Shown here: piece after piece, positions 21,809 through 32,079 of the stretch
How the letters are laid out: each line of letters starts with the position of its first letter
Numbering within the stretch: position 1 is the first letter of the stretch
Assembly (NCBI GenBank): GCA_942159475.1
Contig: OW804098.1
Location: 2,270,383-2,334,382 of the forward strand
DNA: 64,000 nt
Source of the DNA: Sthenelais limicola
Taxonomy: Eukaryota > Annelida > Polychaeta > Phyllodocida > Sigalionidae
Reading direction: 5' to 3'
The notes under the pieces: model-generated
Databases searched by the model: none
What the model was told of the DNA's origin: nothing
What the model saw: only the letters and a program-made list of their open reading frames with translations
Translations under genes and position numbers: made by a program

Positions 21809-22215
21809 TATAGAGGTACATATAATTAGATGAATTAATAATTACTGTTCTTCTGCAAATAAATTAATGCAGAAACATAGATGACAGGTCGCCAACTTTA
21901 TGCTTGCTGGTAGTTTTGACATTTATTTCCATAAGCCACACAGAAACAACAATTAAATGAATAACAAAAATGCGGGGAATGTGTTTGAACTCTCTCCCGA
22001 CCCCGACGATAAACGTCCTCCTGGGCCTTGTTGTATAAGCGAAGGAAGTACTTTTTTTGTGGGAATTGCTACATTTTTTTCCCTTACCTCGTTGGGAAGT
22101 ACCTACGCTAAAATACATTGAGTGTATAGACTATTCCTTTCCTGAACCATTCCTTCCAAGCTGCTAAGCAAGGACAACTGAGGGAGTTCCTTCAGTCCCA
22201 TACAGTTTCAATATA

Positions 22216-22452
22216 TGGGTCAGATTTTCAGAAAATGTACAATTTGTCTTCACCAATCCTCTCAAATAACCCATATTTAAGATAAAAATGAGCTTCAAAA
22301 GGCAGTTTAACATAACAGAACTGATACTTTAAATCAATGCGATACCAAATATAATCAGATATACCCAAAATTGATCATTTTATAGCTGAATTTAGCAGGA
22401 ATTACTAAATATGTGGACCTGCCAATTGTACATTTTCTGAAAATCTGACCCA
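22216..22452. mobile_element. MITE-1 copy
   Basis: Perfect-looking ends (TGGGTCAGATTTTCAGAAAA and TTTTCTGAAAATCTGACCCA), flanked by ATATA on the left and TATATG on the right. 237 bases. Confidence 0.85.
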
Positions 22453-24260
22453 TATATGTTTCTCTGGGAATTTTCCCAGGATTTTTCCTTCCCACCAAGC
22501 AGGGTTAACCAGGTAGGATTTTACTACAGCATTTCCTTCCTTGAACCACTCAATATTGCCCGCCTAGTTCAAACAATAGTCTTCAAGGTATATGGTAAAT
22601 GAGGTGACATGCCTTGTTCTCACTAGAAATCAACACTATTGACTAAAATCCTTGCATAGCATATACAACAGAGCCCTGATATTGAATGTCATAACATGTT
22701 TATGGCGACTTGTGACGCATTTGTACATTACAGCCATTATTCTAGCAATGAACACCCAACTAATACTACATACTATGCATAACAATCAATTAGTACTTAT
22801 GCCATCAACCACTTCATTAACACAAACTCAGCATTTCCTTCCTTTCCAAAAATGTATATCGCTACCACAATTAATTATTTATTACCTTTACTAATTAACA
22901 AGTAATACTGCGGATAGACCTCCCCACACCACAGTTATGTTAAGGCTGCATTCTTAGAGAGACATAGCTAACTGTTCAATGTCACGGTCAATGTCAAGGT
23001 TAGCAAACAGGGCATGAACAACTGTTAATTGAGAAGTTGATAACACTTTTGTCAACGTCACACACACCTACTGATACCTGCAGATATAGAATCATCCCAC
23101 GTTATTACGACAAACATCATCTTAACACATTTACCCTTATATAGAGAGAATGGGACAAGCCGGCAATAATCACAAATTTATTGGACGAGATTCGTCCACA
23201 TAAGCACAATGCCGTAAGCAGAGTGCTTATGTGGACAAATCAAGTTCAATTCTATATTCATTATATGGGCATAAAACTTGGTGCATAAAAGTGCATAACA
23301 GTTGCCGATTTGGTGACGAAGTAGTTCATGTAGTACACATCCTATATATGAATATTTTTAAAGCACCCCACTTATATCATCTCTCATATAGAATGCGCAT
23401 ATAATAATATGACTTATAGGACTGGATTTATCAATATTCTGCTGCTGTCAAAAAAAACACGAATAAGAATGTACGGTCTTATATGTGTTTTTTTTCATTG
23501 GTTCATGACCTTGCAAATATTGATGTCTCCTGTATATCTTAAAATACATCCTTAATCTCACTCTCACTAAAATGTTAAACCAGCAGAATATCAAAAAACA
23601 AAAACAACTCTTAATAGATAACCTTCATTAAACCCAAACCCCTAGAAATAGAGAGAAAAAAAACCCTAGATCAGAGGCATATAAGCTGGGTGACCAGCTT
23701 TGTAAGAATGATAAATTATTATTACAATAAAGAATTTGCAAGACGAATAGATACTAATGTGGTTCTGCTCTTCAGATTTAAACATCTGGTCTTCCAGTGA
23801 ATGCATAATTAGTAGAAACTAAAGAAACAAACTAACTACAATATATTATAATGTGACAATGAAATAGTGAGATTTTTTCCATATTGGATGACAGATTTGA
23901 GTGAGTGAGATTGGTGGCTTTACGCCCTTATCAACACGTTTAAGATGGTTGCTGAGAGGGAGTGAGTGAGTAAGATTGGTTGCTTATCAACACATTTAAG
24001 ATTGTTATATCAAGGGTGGGAGAGCTGAGAGGGAGGCAGTTTATGATCATTTCATAGGAAATAGAGATAGAGAAGCAGGGAGAGAGAGACAGAGAGAAAG
24101 AAACAGAAAGGCAGTTTATGGTCCCACCCAGGACAGATTTGTAACTAATCAGAAGCATAATAACTATAATTATGTTTCTTGGTTCTCAATTTAAATGTTC
24201 CAACTTGCTGAAATAAAAGAATTTGTTATTATAATAAGAGAAATGAAGAGGTGTATGTTT
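22453..24260. other. Unit A noncoding region, no gene seen
   Basis: Collinear with 49,720-50,110 and with 53,400-54,590 of unit B. Holds the 43-bp hairpin at 23,194 and a GA-rich patch near 24,065-24,115. It has a single copy of the GACTGGATTTATCAATATTC motif, which is amplified in unit B. Confidence 0.5.
23194..23236. repeat. Perfect 14-bp inverted repeat (hairpin)
   Basis: GTCCACATAAGCAC and GTGCTTATGTGGAC separated by 15 bases. No T-run or gene 3' end adjacent, so not a terminator. Confidence 0.85.
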
Positions 24261-24267
24261 GACTTAC

Positions 24268-24380
24268 TGTGGGCAGAGTGTGACTATGTATAATAGAGCT
24301 GCATGGTGCGTCTGGTGTGTCTGGTGCGTCTGGTGTGTCTGGTACTCCTGGATGTCCTCCTCCCACAAGCATATGTCCAG
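24268..24380 (-). other. Candidate 5' exon of gene A (donor conserved in unit B)
   Basis: On the minus strand a strong donor, CCCACA/GTAAGTC, lies at 24,261-24,267 and is matched in unit B (CCCACG/GTAAGTC at 54,587-54,593). The upstream frame is open and in A includes an ATG (near 24,372) followed by repeats of PDTPDAP. Unit B has the same frame but no ATG at that place. Because exon 1 has its own ATG and signal peptide, a noncoding 5' exon is the simpler reading. The exon's 5' limit is unknown. Confidence 0.3.
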
Positions 24381-24672
24381 TATAACTGACCACCACAGTA
24401 CAGCCTATATGTATAGCTCACACTAGGGCCTATATATGTACCTCCATCCGCTCACACTAGGGCTGCCACTAGCTCCTAGACGTCCTGCTCCCACTAGTGT
24501 ATGTCCAGTATAACTGACCACCACAGTACAGCCTATATGTATATATACCAGCTCACACTAGGGCCTATATATGTACCTCCACCTGCTCACACTAGGGCTG
24601 CCACTAGCTCCTGGACGTCCTCTTCCCACTAGTGTATGTCCAGTATAACTGACCACCACAGTACACTCTAAC
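24340..24672 (+). repeat. Tandem repeat, about 130-bp unit, 2.6 copies
   Basis: GTCCAGTATAACTGACCACC recurs at about 24,375, 24,503 and 24,638, with GCTCACACTAGGGC between. A related, differently arranged array is at 54,645-55,175 in unit B. Confidence 0.85.
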
Positions 24673-25450
24673 AGATTTTCGTTAATATACTATGTGCGAA
24701 AGTACAATTAGTACGATATCATCGTGTTAGCAAGTACCATAGAAAGCACCACAGACAGTACTACAGCTAGGCATGGTGCTAACTCAAGGGCGACGAAGCA
24801 TTGTACATAGCCCACCTGAAGGCTTGCACTTTGTACCAAGCATTGATGGCAATGGGTGGGGGAGGGGGCGGGGGAGGGAGGGGGGGTTAAGTGTTGGTAT
24901 CTTCCGCAGTACGATAGGCTTCCTATTCATATAAGATAAGATAAGATAAGATAAGATGTTTTTTATTTGTCTTTTCGGTGAGTACAAACGAGTACATGAT
25001 AGGCTATATATCTGTACGATTGGGTTGTGATACGATATGAAGGACTGATGTCCACCTGATGCTTGTATTCCCACGATGAGGCTTCCTACAGTGTACAGCC
25101 TATATGTATATACCTCCACCCACTCACACTTGGGTTGCCACCATAGTTTTCAACACATTCACAATTTTTAACGAACAGATCAATTTAAATAGCGGTACCA
25201 ACACTACACGTCATGCCTCGACCAGATGAGAATCGCCGGAAATGACGGAAATAGAACCGGAAATAGAACCCGGCCGACCAGTGATCCCTCAAGACAGAAG
25301 TCGCAGCGGGGTTCTATAGAGAAAAAAAAAACTCCCAGAATCTCATCAAATCGATTCTAATGTAGTATAATTTATATCTGCTTAAAATTTGAGATGCACT
25401 CTACAAAATAATATCAGATAACATGTTAATTTACCAAGTTTTTAGAATTA

Positions 25451-25497
25451 TCATTCTGAAAGCAATTGTACATTTCTGGGCGACCTGACCCATATAT
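25451..25497. mobile_element. MITE-1 end fragment
   Basis: CAATTGTACATTTCTGGGCG followed by ACCTGACCCATATATA; one terminus only. Confidence 0.55.
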
Positions 25498-25500
25498 ACA

Positions 25501-25830
25501 TCCATCTGCTGTCACTAGGGCTGTGAGTGGCGGTGTAAGTCCATTATGTACCAGTTCCATCTGCTGTCACTAGGGCTGTGAGTTGCAGTGTAAGTCCATT
25601 ATGTACCAGTTCCATCTGCTGTCACTAGGGCTGTGAGTGGCGGGGTGAGTCCATTATGTACCAGTTCCATCTGCTGTCACTAGGGCTGTGAGTGGCGGTG
25701 TGAGTCCATTATGTACCAGTTCCATCTGCTGTCACTAGGGCTGTGAGTGGCGGTGTAAGTCCATTATGTACCAGTTCCATCTGCTGTCACTAGGGCTGTG
25801 AGTGGCGGTGTAAGTCCATTATGTACCAGT
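25501..25830 (+). repeat. Minisatellite, 55-bp unit, six copies
   Basis: Unit begins TCCATCTGCTGTCACTAGGG and includes GTCCATTATGTACCAGT. Six copies with only a few substitutions, indicating recent amplification. Unit B has a single degenerate counterpart (about 55,430-55,470). Confidence 0.9.
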
Positions 25831-25927
25831 TCCATCTGCTCCTCACCTGTGGCTGCTGTCTCCTACACCTCCAGTCTCAGGTAATACTTTCACAATCTCA
25901 ACAACTTTGGCTATGAATACAGTTATT

Positions 25928-26215
25928 ATATGTGATGTGTTCCAGGAAAATGAGTCACAAGTCACAAAATTTATATTTTTCAAAATGTTCATTTTACAAG
26001 ATCTCTTCATTGAAATTTTTAAGGGTTCATCATATGGATCCATGTGAGAGATTTCGGGTCATTATATTAAATATATCCTTGCGTTTTGAAGGCCTTTGTA
26101 TGGAGTATATTTAGTTACTTTACTGGTAATTACCTATCCAGAAACACTTGCAAAGTTTGTTATTCCAAAATAAAAATATCAAATATAAGATATAGAAATT
26201 CACAAACTATGTTAG
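25928..26215. mobile_element. MITE-2 partial copy
   Basis: GTGATGTGTTCCAGGAAAAT and GAGTCACAAGTCACAAAAT at the left, then an internal segment with GGAGTATATTTAGTTACTTT. The right arm was not found before the LINE relic begins. Confidence 0.65.
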
Positions 26216-26227
26216 AAATAGGAGAAA

Positions 26228-27162
26228 TCTGAGGAGGGGATAGTTACCTATGGTGTACCACAAGGTACTCTTTTGGGTCCAATCTTATGTATGAATTATA
26301 TTAATGATTTACACTCAGTTGTTTGTCATGCCAAAACTCAACATTACGCAGATGACACTGTCATTTATTATCATCACTCCAAAATTGACGCCCTTCATCA
26401 TAATCTCCAAGAAGATCTTGATAATATCTACTTGTGGTGCGCCAGAAACAAACTGTCTCATAATGCCTCCAAGTGTAAGGCCATGTCATTCTCTTTAAGC
26501 TATGTATCTAGATCAAAACTACTGAACTCTTCTAATGATTTCACCCTCGGTAGCTCTGTATTAGATATAGTTGACAAGTACAAATATTTAGGCTTCACGC
26601 TTAACGATCTACTTAATTTCAAATCACATGTTCATAACACTCTGAATTGGTTACCTCTAAAGGCAGATTATTATACAAAGCAAAGGACTCTTTTACCCAT
26701 AAAGCAAAGCACGATATATATAATTAAGCTATCCTCCCTAATATAGATTTCTGTGATTTTATTTATGATTCTGCCCCAAAAGCCTTGCTGCAAAAACTTC
26801 AGTCCCAACGAAATTTAGATTCGAGTATAATCTTTAACAAATCCAGATACAACAATGTGGACCGAGAGCATGAGACCCTGAATATTTGGCTCCTTCAAAT
26901 AAGAAGGGATAAACACATTTTGGACATTGCTTTTTATTTAGCCCAAAATATAAATAACATTGATACCAGGGATCTACCAACCCGAAGTCATACAATAGGA
27001 AAACGAAACATGACGGTTTTAACCTCCAAGTTAGATAAAGTCACCAACTTTATCACATATAAGTCTAGAATAAGGTGGAACATGCTGAAACATGTAGCGC
27101 ACAACATTGATGATAGTGCATCATTCAGGAAATTTACTCAGCAACTTTTAGCGCCTTTTTGA
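26228..27162 (+). pseudogene. LINE reverse transcriptase relic
   Basis: A plus-strand frame opens with GVPQGTLLGPILCMNYINDL and contains the RT catalytic motif (QHYADDTVIYYH, about 26,340) and the downstream KCKAMSFS and YKYLGFTL motifs. These are typical of jockey/CR1-type non-LTR elements. This frame stops at about 26,746. A second frame (26,785-27,162) gives the C-terminal end (TRSHTIGKRNMTVLTSK, then SRIRWNMLKHV). The thumb region between is shortened and frameshifted, and the N-terminal part is missing. It may be the same family as the endonuclease relic at 9.1-9.95 kb, but no shared segment allows a direct test. Confidence 0.85.
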
Positions 27163-28320
27163 ACTTGTTATTGTCATGATGTTGTATTATTACCTCTCCA
27201 TGGAGCGTAACATATACTGATGTATACTTGTTAATATCTATCTGTTTATATCTGTCACCATTGCCTGAATCGTCATACTTCTGTTAAACCAATGTACTGT
27301 TAGCTGTCCAGCTGGGGTGTTGAGTCGGCGATCAATTTGATTATTGAGGTAACTTGATTTAGTGCCTCCTATCAATCTGCTTATCCTGCCTCATCACTTC
27401 TGTCCAGGGCGCAAATAATATTCGTCTTATTAACTTGTCAATCTATTATCATGTGTTATTATCTCTTGCTAGTAGACTGTTACTGATGCCATAACATTTG
27501 TATCATTAACTTGTTGCCTTGCCAAAATAAAGCGCACTTCCTCTATATAGCGATGTACAACAATAACACCTGTCAGTAATATTGAATGTAAGCTAGTACC
27601 CCCATCTGCTTTTTCATATGTGCCTACTCATCTCATCCCATGTATTGTTATTATTAAGCCCAAAAGAGGGATTTTACCTTTTACTTTTTACTGTTGTAAC
27701 AAATCATTTCAAGGGACCAAAAAGTCAGCAGTCATTGGAAGACCTGCCGGTTACATGCATAATCATGAGTGGGCGGAGCCCTTACGTAATATCCATGGCA
27801 TAGCATGTATAAGTAGACTTGCACAGTCCTAGCTAGTTAAGTATAATTAGCGATTTTAAGTAATTTGATAATAGGTGATAATTAATAATAATATAAATAT
27901 AATGAGGTTACACAATGTTACGTAATGTTACATAACACCATGTCGTCATGTCAGATTTGGCCGACCAATTGTAATCAAGAACATACAATAAAGAATACTT
28001 GAATTGAATTGAAGTACTTCTTAAATGTCCTTCATGTTTACTATCATTTGAATCAGTTTGATCTCCTCTTTTCAAATATGATCATATCTCAAAATCTATA
28101 TTTTGTTTCATGGGGAGTCTGACGTTTTGGGCTTCAATGGCCCTTTATCAAGGAGGTTAGTTGGTTTTACATTGAAATAGATGCTACCCAAGTGGGGAAA
28201 TGTGCACTCTTGTTACCATGGTCATGATTGTTCGGTGGGGCCCAATTAAGGAACTGTGCAGTTACTATTCAATCACTAGCACCTCGGTCCATTCTCCCTA
28301 TTTATTTGTTTAACAAGGTT
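27163..28320. other. Spacer between duplication units; LINE 3' region
   Basis: Follows the RT relic. A sequence ending AATAAAGAATACTTGAATTG-AATTGAAG at about 28,015 looks like a LINE tail with (GAATT)n. A MITE-2 fragment (28,030-28,110) is interrupted at its right end by a segment containing CCCTTTATCAAGGAGG. No gene seen. Confidence 0.45.
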
Positions 28321-28688
28321 TTATGTACATAATCAATACTAACAGTAATGGGTTAATTTTTTGTTTTACCCACAAACAACAAACTGCCTGGTTGTAAATA
28401 TTAATTCATTTATTGCAAAACCATCACATTGGGAATATTCAAGTTGATCAGTCATTATGAATCCTGTGTATATTAAGGCACTATGTTAAGTCTGATAGAG
28501 TTCCTTGATACACTCTATGTGTATTGTTACCTCATCACATCACAGCATTGTCTGTATAGGACATAAGCACATTCCAGTTGAGCGGTACGATAAAGTGTGT
28601 TTGTTTTTTATTGATAGCATTTCATCTTACAGAAATATTTCTCAGTGTATCAAGTGAAAAAGAATATATGTCTTATGCCTGATATATG

Positions 28689-29601
28689 TTAGCTGACCTC
28701 TAGCTGATAAGTAGCAGCAGTACTTGCTGGCCACACTCCTGTATTGTGTGAGTGTGTGAGATTATATAAGACTGGAGGCACCATGGAGCAGCGCCTGGGC
28801 TGTTGATGGGCGATGTGGGGAGGAGGCACTAGGGAGCTGCATCTGGGTCTGTGTGGATGGTGGGCAGTGGGAGGAGGGGGCAGGGCCGGGGGGCACACCG
28901 CCCTGCCAATGTCACTTTTCACAAACTCACTCACCTTCCCGCTATACAAAGTATTGTGCTGTGTTTGAGCACATACTTTATTGTCACTATGGTATTTGTT
29001 GTGAAGGGGACTTGTCTCATTGGTGACAATGTCTATACAGACCTTATCTTCAGTCTGTTGGTAAGCACTGGAGGAACGGCAGGAGGATACCAGGTAACCA
29101 TAGTTACCCTGTGCATCCCCATAAGCCATGACTCCCATGTCAATACTGGCCCACCTATTGCTGCTGTCAATGGTATGATGACAGTGACTTCTAGCATGTT
29201 CATGTGTGCACCGGTGGCTACTGTGGTGTGCTCCATGGCATGTCCTGGAGGCTGTGTCACTCCCTGCCTCTCTGCCTCTCAGCCTGGTGTAGCCACTCTG
29301 CTCCTCCTGAGTAAGCTCATTGGTCACACAGTACCACATCGCACTATCGGGTTCTTCACCATTGTTATGCTCATTATCCTCATAGCCCTCATCACTGTTC
29401 TCCTCCTCTGGTACCCCGTGGTCCACTGTGTGCTGGGTGCGCAGCAGGCCATCCATTGAGCACCACACCTCTGCCCTGTTCACCCTCAGTGTGGCTGGAG
29501 TGGGGCAGTTTTCCTGCATCATGCTGGGCAGGGACTGGTTGGAGGTGGTGGGACTGTGCTGTAGCAGTGGGCATTTACATGCAGGTGAGGCTGGTGGAGA
29601 C
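28689..29601 (-). CDS. Receptor-like gene B, exon 4: cytoplasmic tail
   Basis: 913 bases, the same length and acceptor (ATCTACAG at 29,602-29,609) as gene A exon 4. The protein differs at scattered positions and most in the Pro/His-rich end (about 5-7% overall by eye). The acidic stretch, YGYL and His-rich part are kept. The reading frame is intact throughout, with no premature stops, which argues that gene B is or recently was functional. The last codons read GAG-GTCAGC-TAA. Stop at 28,689-28,691; candidate AATAAA at 28,409-28,414. Confidence 0.7.
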
Positions 29602-29633
29602 CTGTAGATAGATTCATGAGAACCATGTAATGT

Positions 29634-30076
29634 GCATTTGAAATGTATGTTTGTAGAAGATGAGTGACAAGTTGCAAAAATTCAATTCAATTCAAACATT
29701 CTTTATTGTCGTATTTTTTACAAAACAATTTTGGTAGGCCAATTCTGGCGTGGCAGATCTTCCTATGGATGCCACAATATATGTCAATGGGTGTCAACGC
29801 ACACACCAATTAGCATTTGAGATACCATCATATTTGAAAAGATGATTCCAATCAAAGTAAACTGAAGGAAATTTTGGTATTTTTATGTTTAATATTTTTA
29901 TTTTTGAAAAAAGAATTTGGGGTGGACATTTAATAGGAAAGTAGCTAAATATATGCTATAGGATCATCTATGAAGTGTACGGATATAGTTATTGCACTGT
30001 TCTGAAATTTGGTACATAAATTCATATGACTTCAATTGTGAAACCAACCAAAAGGGAGAACATACCAACAAATAAA
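29634..30076. mobile_element. MITE-2 copy in intron 3 of gene B, with nested insertion
   Basis: Orthologous to the copy at 11,340. It is split by about 130 bases (29,686-29,818) beginning ATTCAATTCAATTCAAACAT, the reverse of the (GAATT)n LINE-tail pattern seen at 28,005. The nested insertion is absent from unit A, so it postdates the duplication. Confidence 0.7.
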
Positions 30077-30155
30077 TCTTGTGTATAAATCACTTTGGAA
30101 AATCTCATTAACCTCACATTAAACATGAATAATATTGATCAGAGACAATACTGAC

Positions 30156-30291
30156 CATGTATCTGCTGCTGCGGCAAGATCTGTGGCTATGCTGTCTACA
30201 CTCATGGCGATTACGACCTGTACTTTGGCCTTCATGGCTGCATTAGAGGAGACTCTAGCCACATCAGCCTTTATGTACGCCTGCATCAGCT
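30156..30291 (-). CDS. Receptor-like gene B, exon 3: Ala-rich helix
   Basis: 136 bases, identical borders to gene A (acceptor GTTGTAG, donor GTCAGT after ACATG). Differences from A are conservative (Met/Ile, Ile/Val, Val/Ile, Glu/Asp) plus one Ala/Thr. Intron 2 upstream of it is 12,752 bases because of the LTR insertion, against 620 in gene A. Confidence 0.65.
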
Positions 30292-30849
30292 CTACAACAC
30301 AAATAATAATCATAATTATAACAGATTTCTTTTCCACATTACATTTAAAACAATTGTCATATGATGTAGAATTAAAAGAGAGAAAAGGAGGAATAATCTC
30401 TGTGACAGTCGCAGCTCTTCCGAATATCCCTTAAATTTTGTTTTACTTTGCTATCCCTATCGTTTGTATACCTATTTCTACCTATTATTAGACCTGCCTG
30501 CTACACAACAGTGGAATGTAATTACAAAGTAAAGTAAAATTAAGTCAAAGCAAGATAGAAATAAAGTGAAAGTAAACTTAAGGGGAAACTTGGTAATCAC
30601 TGTCTCTTTCTAGTGCAATTATTATAAGCTATTATGTTTGCACGTTGATAGCGGGGAAAAGTGAGACAAGAAACTAATAAAACACCGCAACTTTCCAAAT
30701 AAAGAATGTCACTTTGCAAATGTTTACATGATAAATCATTGACACAGATGTCATTAAGTATAAGGGTCAGATTTTCCGAAAATCTACAAAACTATAGGCT
30801 ATACTAGTTAAATTTATTTTTTAACTTCCTAATATAGTGTGTAATAAGT

Positions 30850-30951
30850 AGCAAATGACACTCTGTTCGGGTTCAAACTGATCTTGACCCTTCAGAAAAA
30901 GTTTTCTGTTGGGTCTTGATCAGTTTGAACCCAAACAGAGTGCCATTCGCT
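30850..30951. repeat. Imperfect hairpin, about 41-bp arms
   Basis: CACTCTGTTCGGGTTCAAAC on the left and GTTTGAACCCAAACAGAGTG on the right arm, about 5 mismatches in 41, with a 20-base loop. It is in intron 2 of gene B, 38 bases from the LTR element, and absent from gene A. It accounts for the extra 99 bases of intron 2 once the LTR element is subtracted. Confidence 0.85.
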
Positions 30952-30989
30952 ATAAAAACTGTTTTAAATTGGAATGAAAATACAATATA

Positions 30990-31444
30990 TGTAATGTCCG
31001 ATCGACAGCCTTAAGCGACTATGGGAACCTAATCTATCTAATCAAGAACAACGACAACGACAGGATCTAATGGACCTCGCCAGCACTCAAAGTTTATATT
31101 CTTCTATCCACACCCGGGTTGCCAATTATCACAGCTTGTGACGACAACAACCGACATACATAAAGGAAGCAGTACATGACAATGACATGTAAATACAAAA
31201 GGGTGTATAATATGTAAGTGTGAGACATACATAAGATAAGTACAACATACAGCAATAAAAAGTTTGAAAATACAGATACATTACACAGCACGACCTCTGT
31301 TGGTGACTAAAACCATAACCACGACCCGCGCGGCCAGCACCAATACACATCTTACAAAACCAAGGGTCTCCAAGCGACAGCCGCTTGAGACGCGCGCGGG
31401 CGCGGCTCTGGTTCAGCAAAGCTAATCCATAGCCGCGCACCACA
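30990..31444 (-). repeat. 3' LTR of the 12-kb element
   Basis: 455 bases, TGTAATGTCC...GCGCACCACA on the plus strand (TG...CA ends). It differs from the 5' LTR at one site (CTCAAAGTTT here, CTCAACGTTT there). The GC-rich GACGCGCGCGGGCGCGG block is near its minus-strand start. Confidence 0.95.
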
Positions 31445-31464
31445 ATGCCCCTCCCCCTTTTTTG
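31445..31464 (-). promoter_or_regulatory. Polypurine tract
   Basis: Minus strand reads CAAAAAAGGGGGAGGGGCAT immediately before the 3' LTR, the position and composition of a plus-strand primer for reverse transcription. Confidence 0.85.
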
Positions 31465-32079
31465 AAAGGAGGGCACAACCGCTTTAGGCTTTCATCAAGA
31501 AAAGACTAAACCATAAGGTTAATACAAAAGTAAGAAGGTAAAATAAGTAAGAATCAACAATACATCCGCCATCAAACATTATAAAAATCACAGAATAAAT
31601 ATAAAACATAGGAATCCATACCGGGTTTGCAGGAATCACACGAACAATGGAGAGAACAAACACACAAATACATTGAAGTCTGTTGATCAAGTAACTCTGT
31701 CCATTTTGAAACGTTTAGTCCGTGTATAAAGAATCCGAGTGTCCTGGTTATTTTAGAAACACACACAAATGTCCGGCAACATCCTAATTCTGGAAACTGT
31801 CCGTTTGAGGCACATATATAGTAGGTCGATGTATAGCTGTGGTAAAAATTGTTCGTATCCGATATAGCTGTATCCTGAGAGTTGAGTTGGCCAGCGTTAG
31901 AGACTATCAAGGGACATCTATCCAATATCGCTCATCTCGTCTCGTCACCGCTGGGCTCATCACAGCTGGGCTAACCACTGCTGCATCCGGCTCGACCCCA
32001 TTCCATGTTCGTATCCAAAGTCTAAACAATTACTATCCAAAAAAGACCAAAGTCATACAAAGACTACAGACGCATCAAA
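31465..32079. other. ORF3-3' LTR spacer of the 12-kb element
   Basis: About 615 bases between the ORF3 stop and the polypurine tract. No conserved ORF or repeat recognised. Confidence 0.5.

Larger units (their letters stand above)
10000..25925. repeat. Segmental duplication, unit A
   Basis: Ordered similarity with 28,320-55,560, in direct orientation. It starts near the shared ACCCACAAACAACAAA block (10,060 here, 28,365 in unit B) and ends near the GTGGCTGCTGTCTCC/GTGGCCGCTGTCTCC block (25,850 here, 55,490 in B). Matching landmarks in order: gene exons 4-1, the TCACTGAATG/CTCAATG array, the GCTGGCTCACA block at 14,190/44,030, the ACACCGTGTAACCTGTATG block at 17,255/46,450, ATAACATGTTTAT at 22,690/49,730, and the GACTTACTGTGGGCAGAG block at 24,261/54,588. 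The units have since gained different insertions. Confidence 0.85.

Noticed and set aside
23194..23236. Rho-independent-type terminator
   Set aside because: Such signals are bacterial; there is no T-run and no gene end nearby.
25843..26043. Minus-strand 66-codon ORF as an extra exon of gene A
   Set aside because: The matching frame in unit B differs and the apparent donor GTGAGG at 25,848 is not conserved there; part of the ORF is MITE-2.
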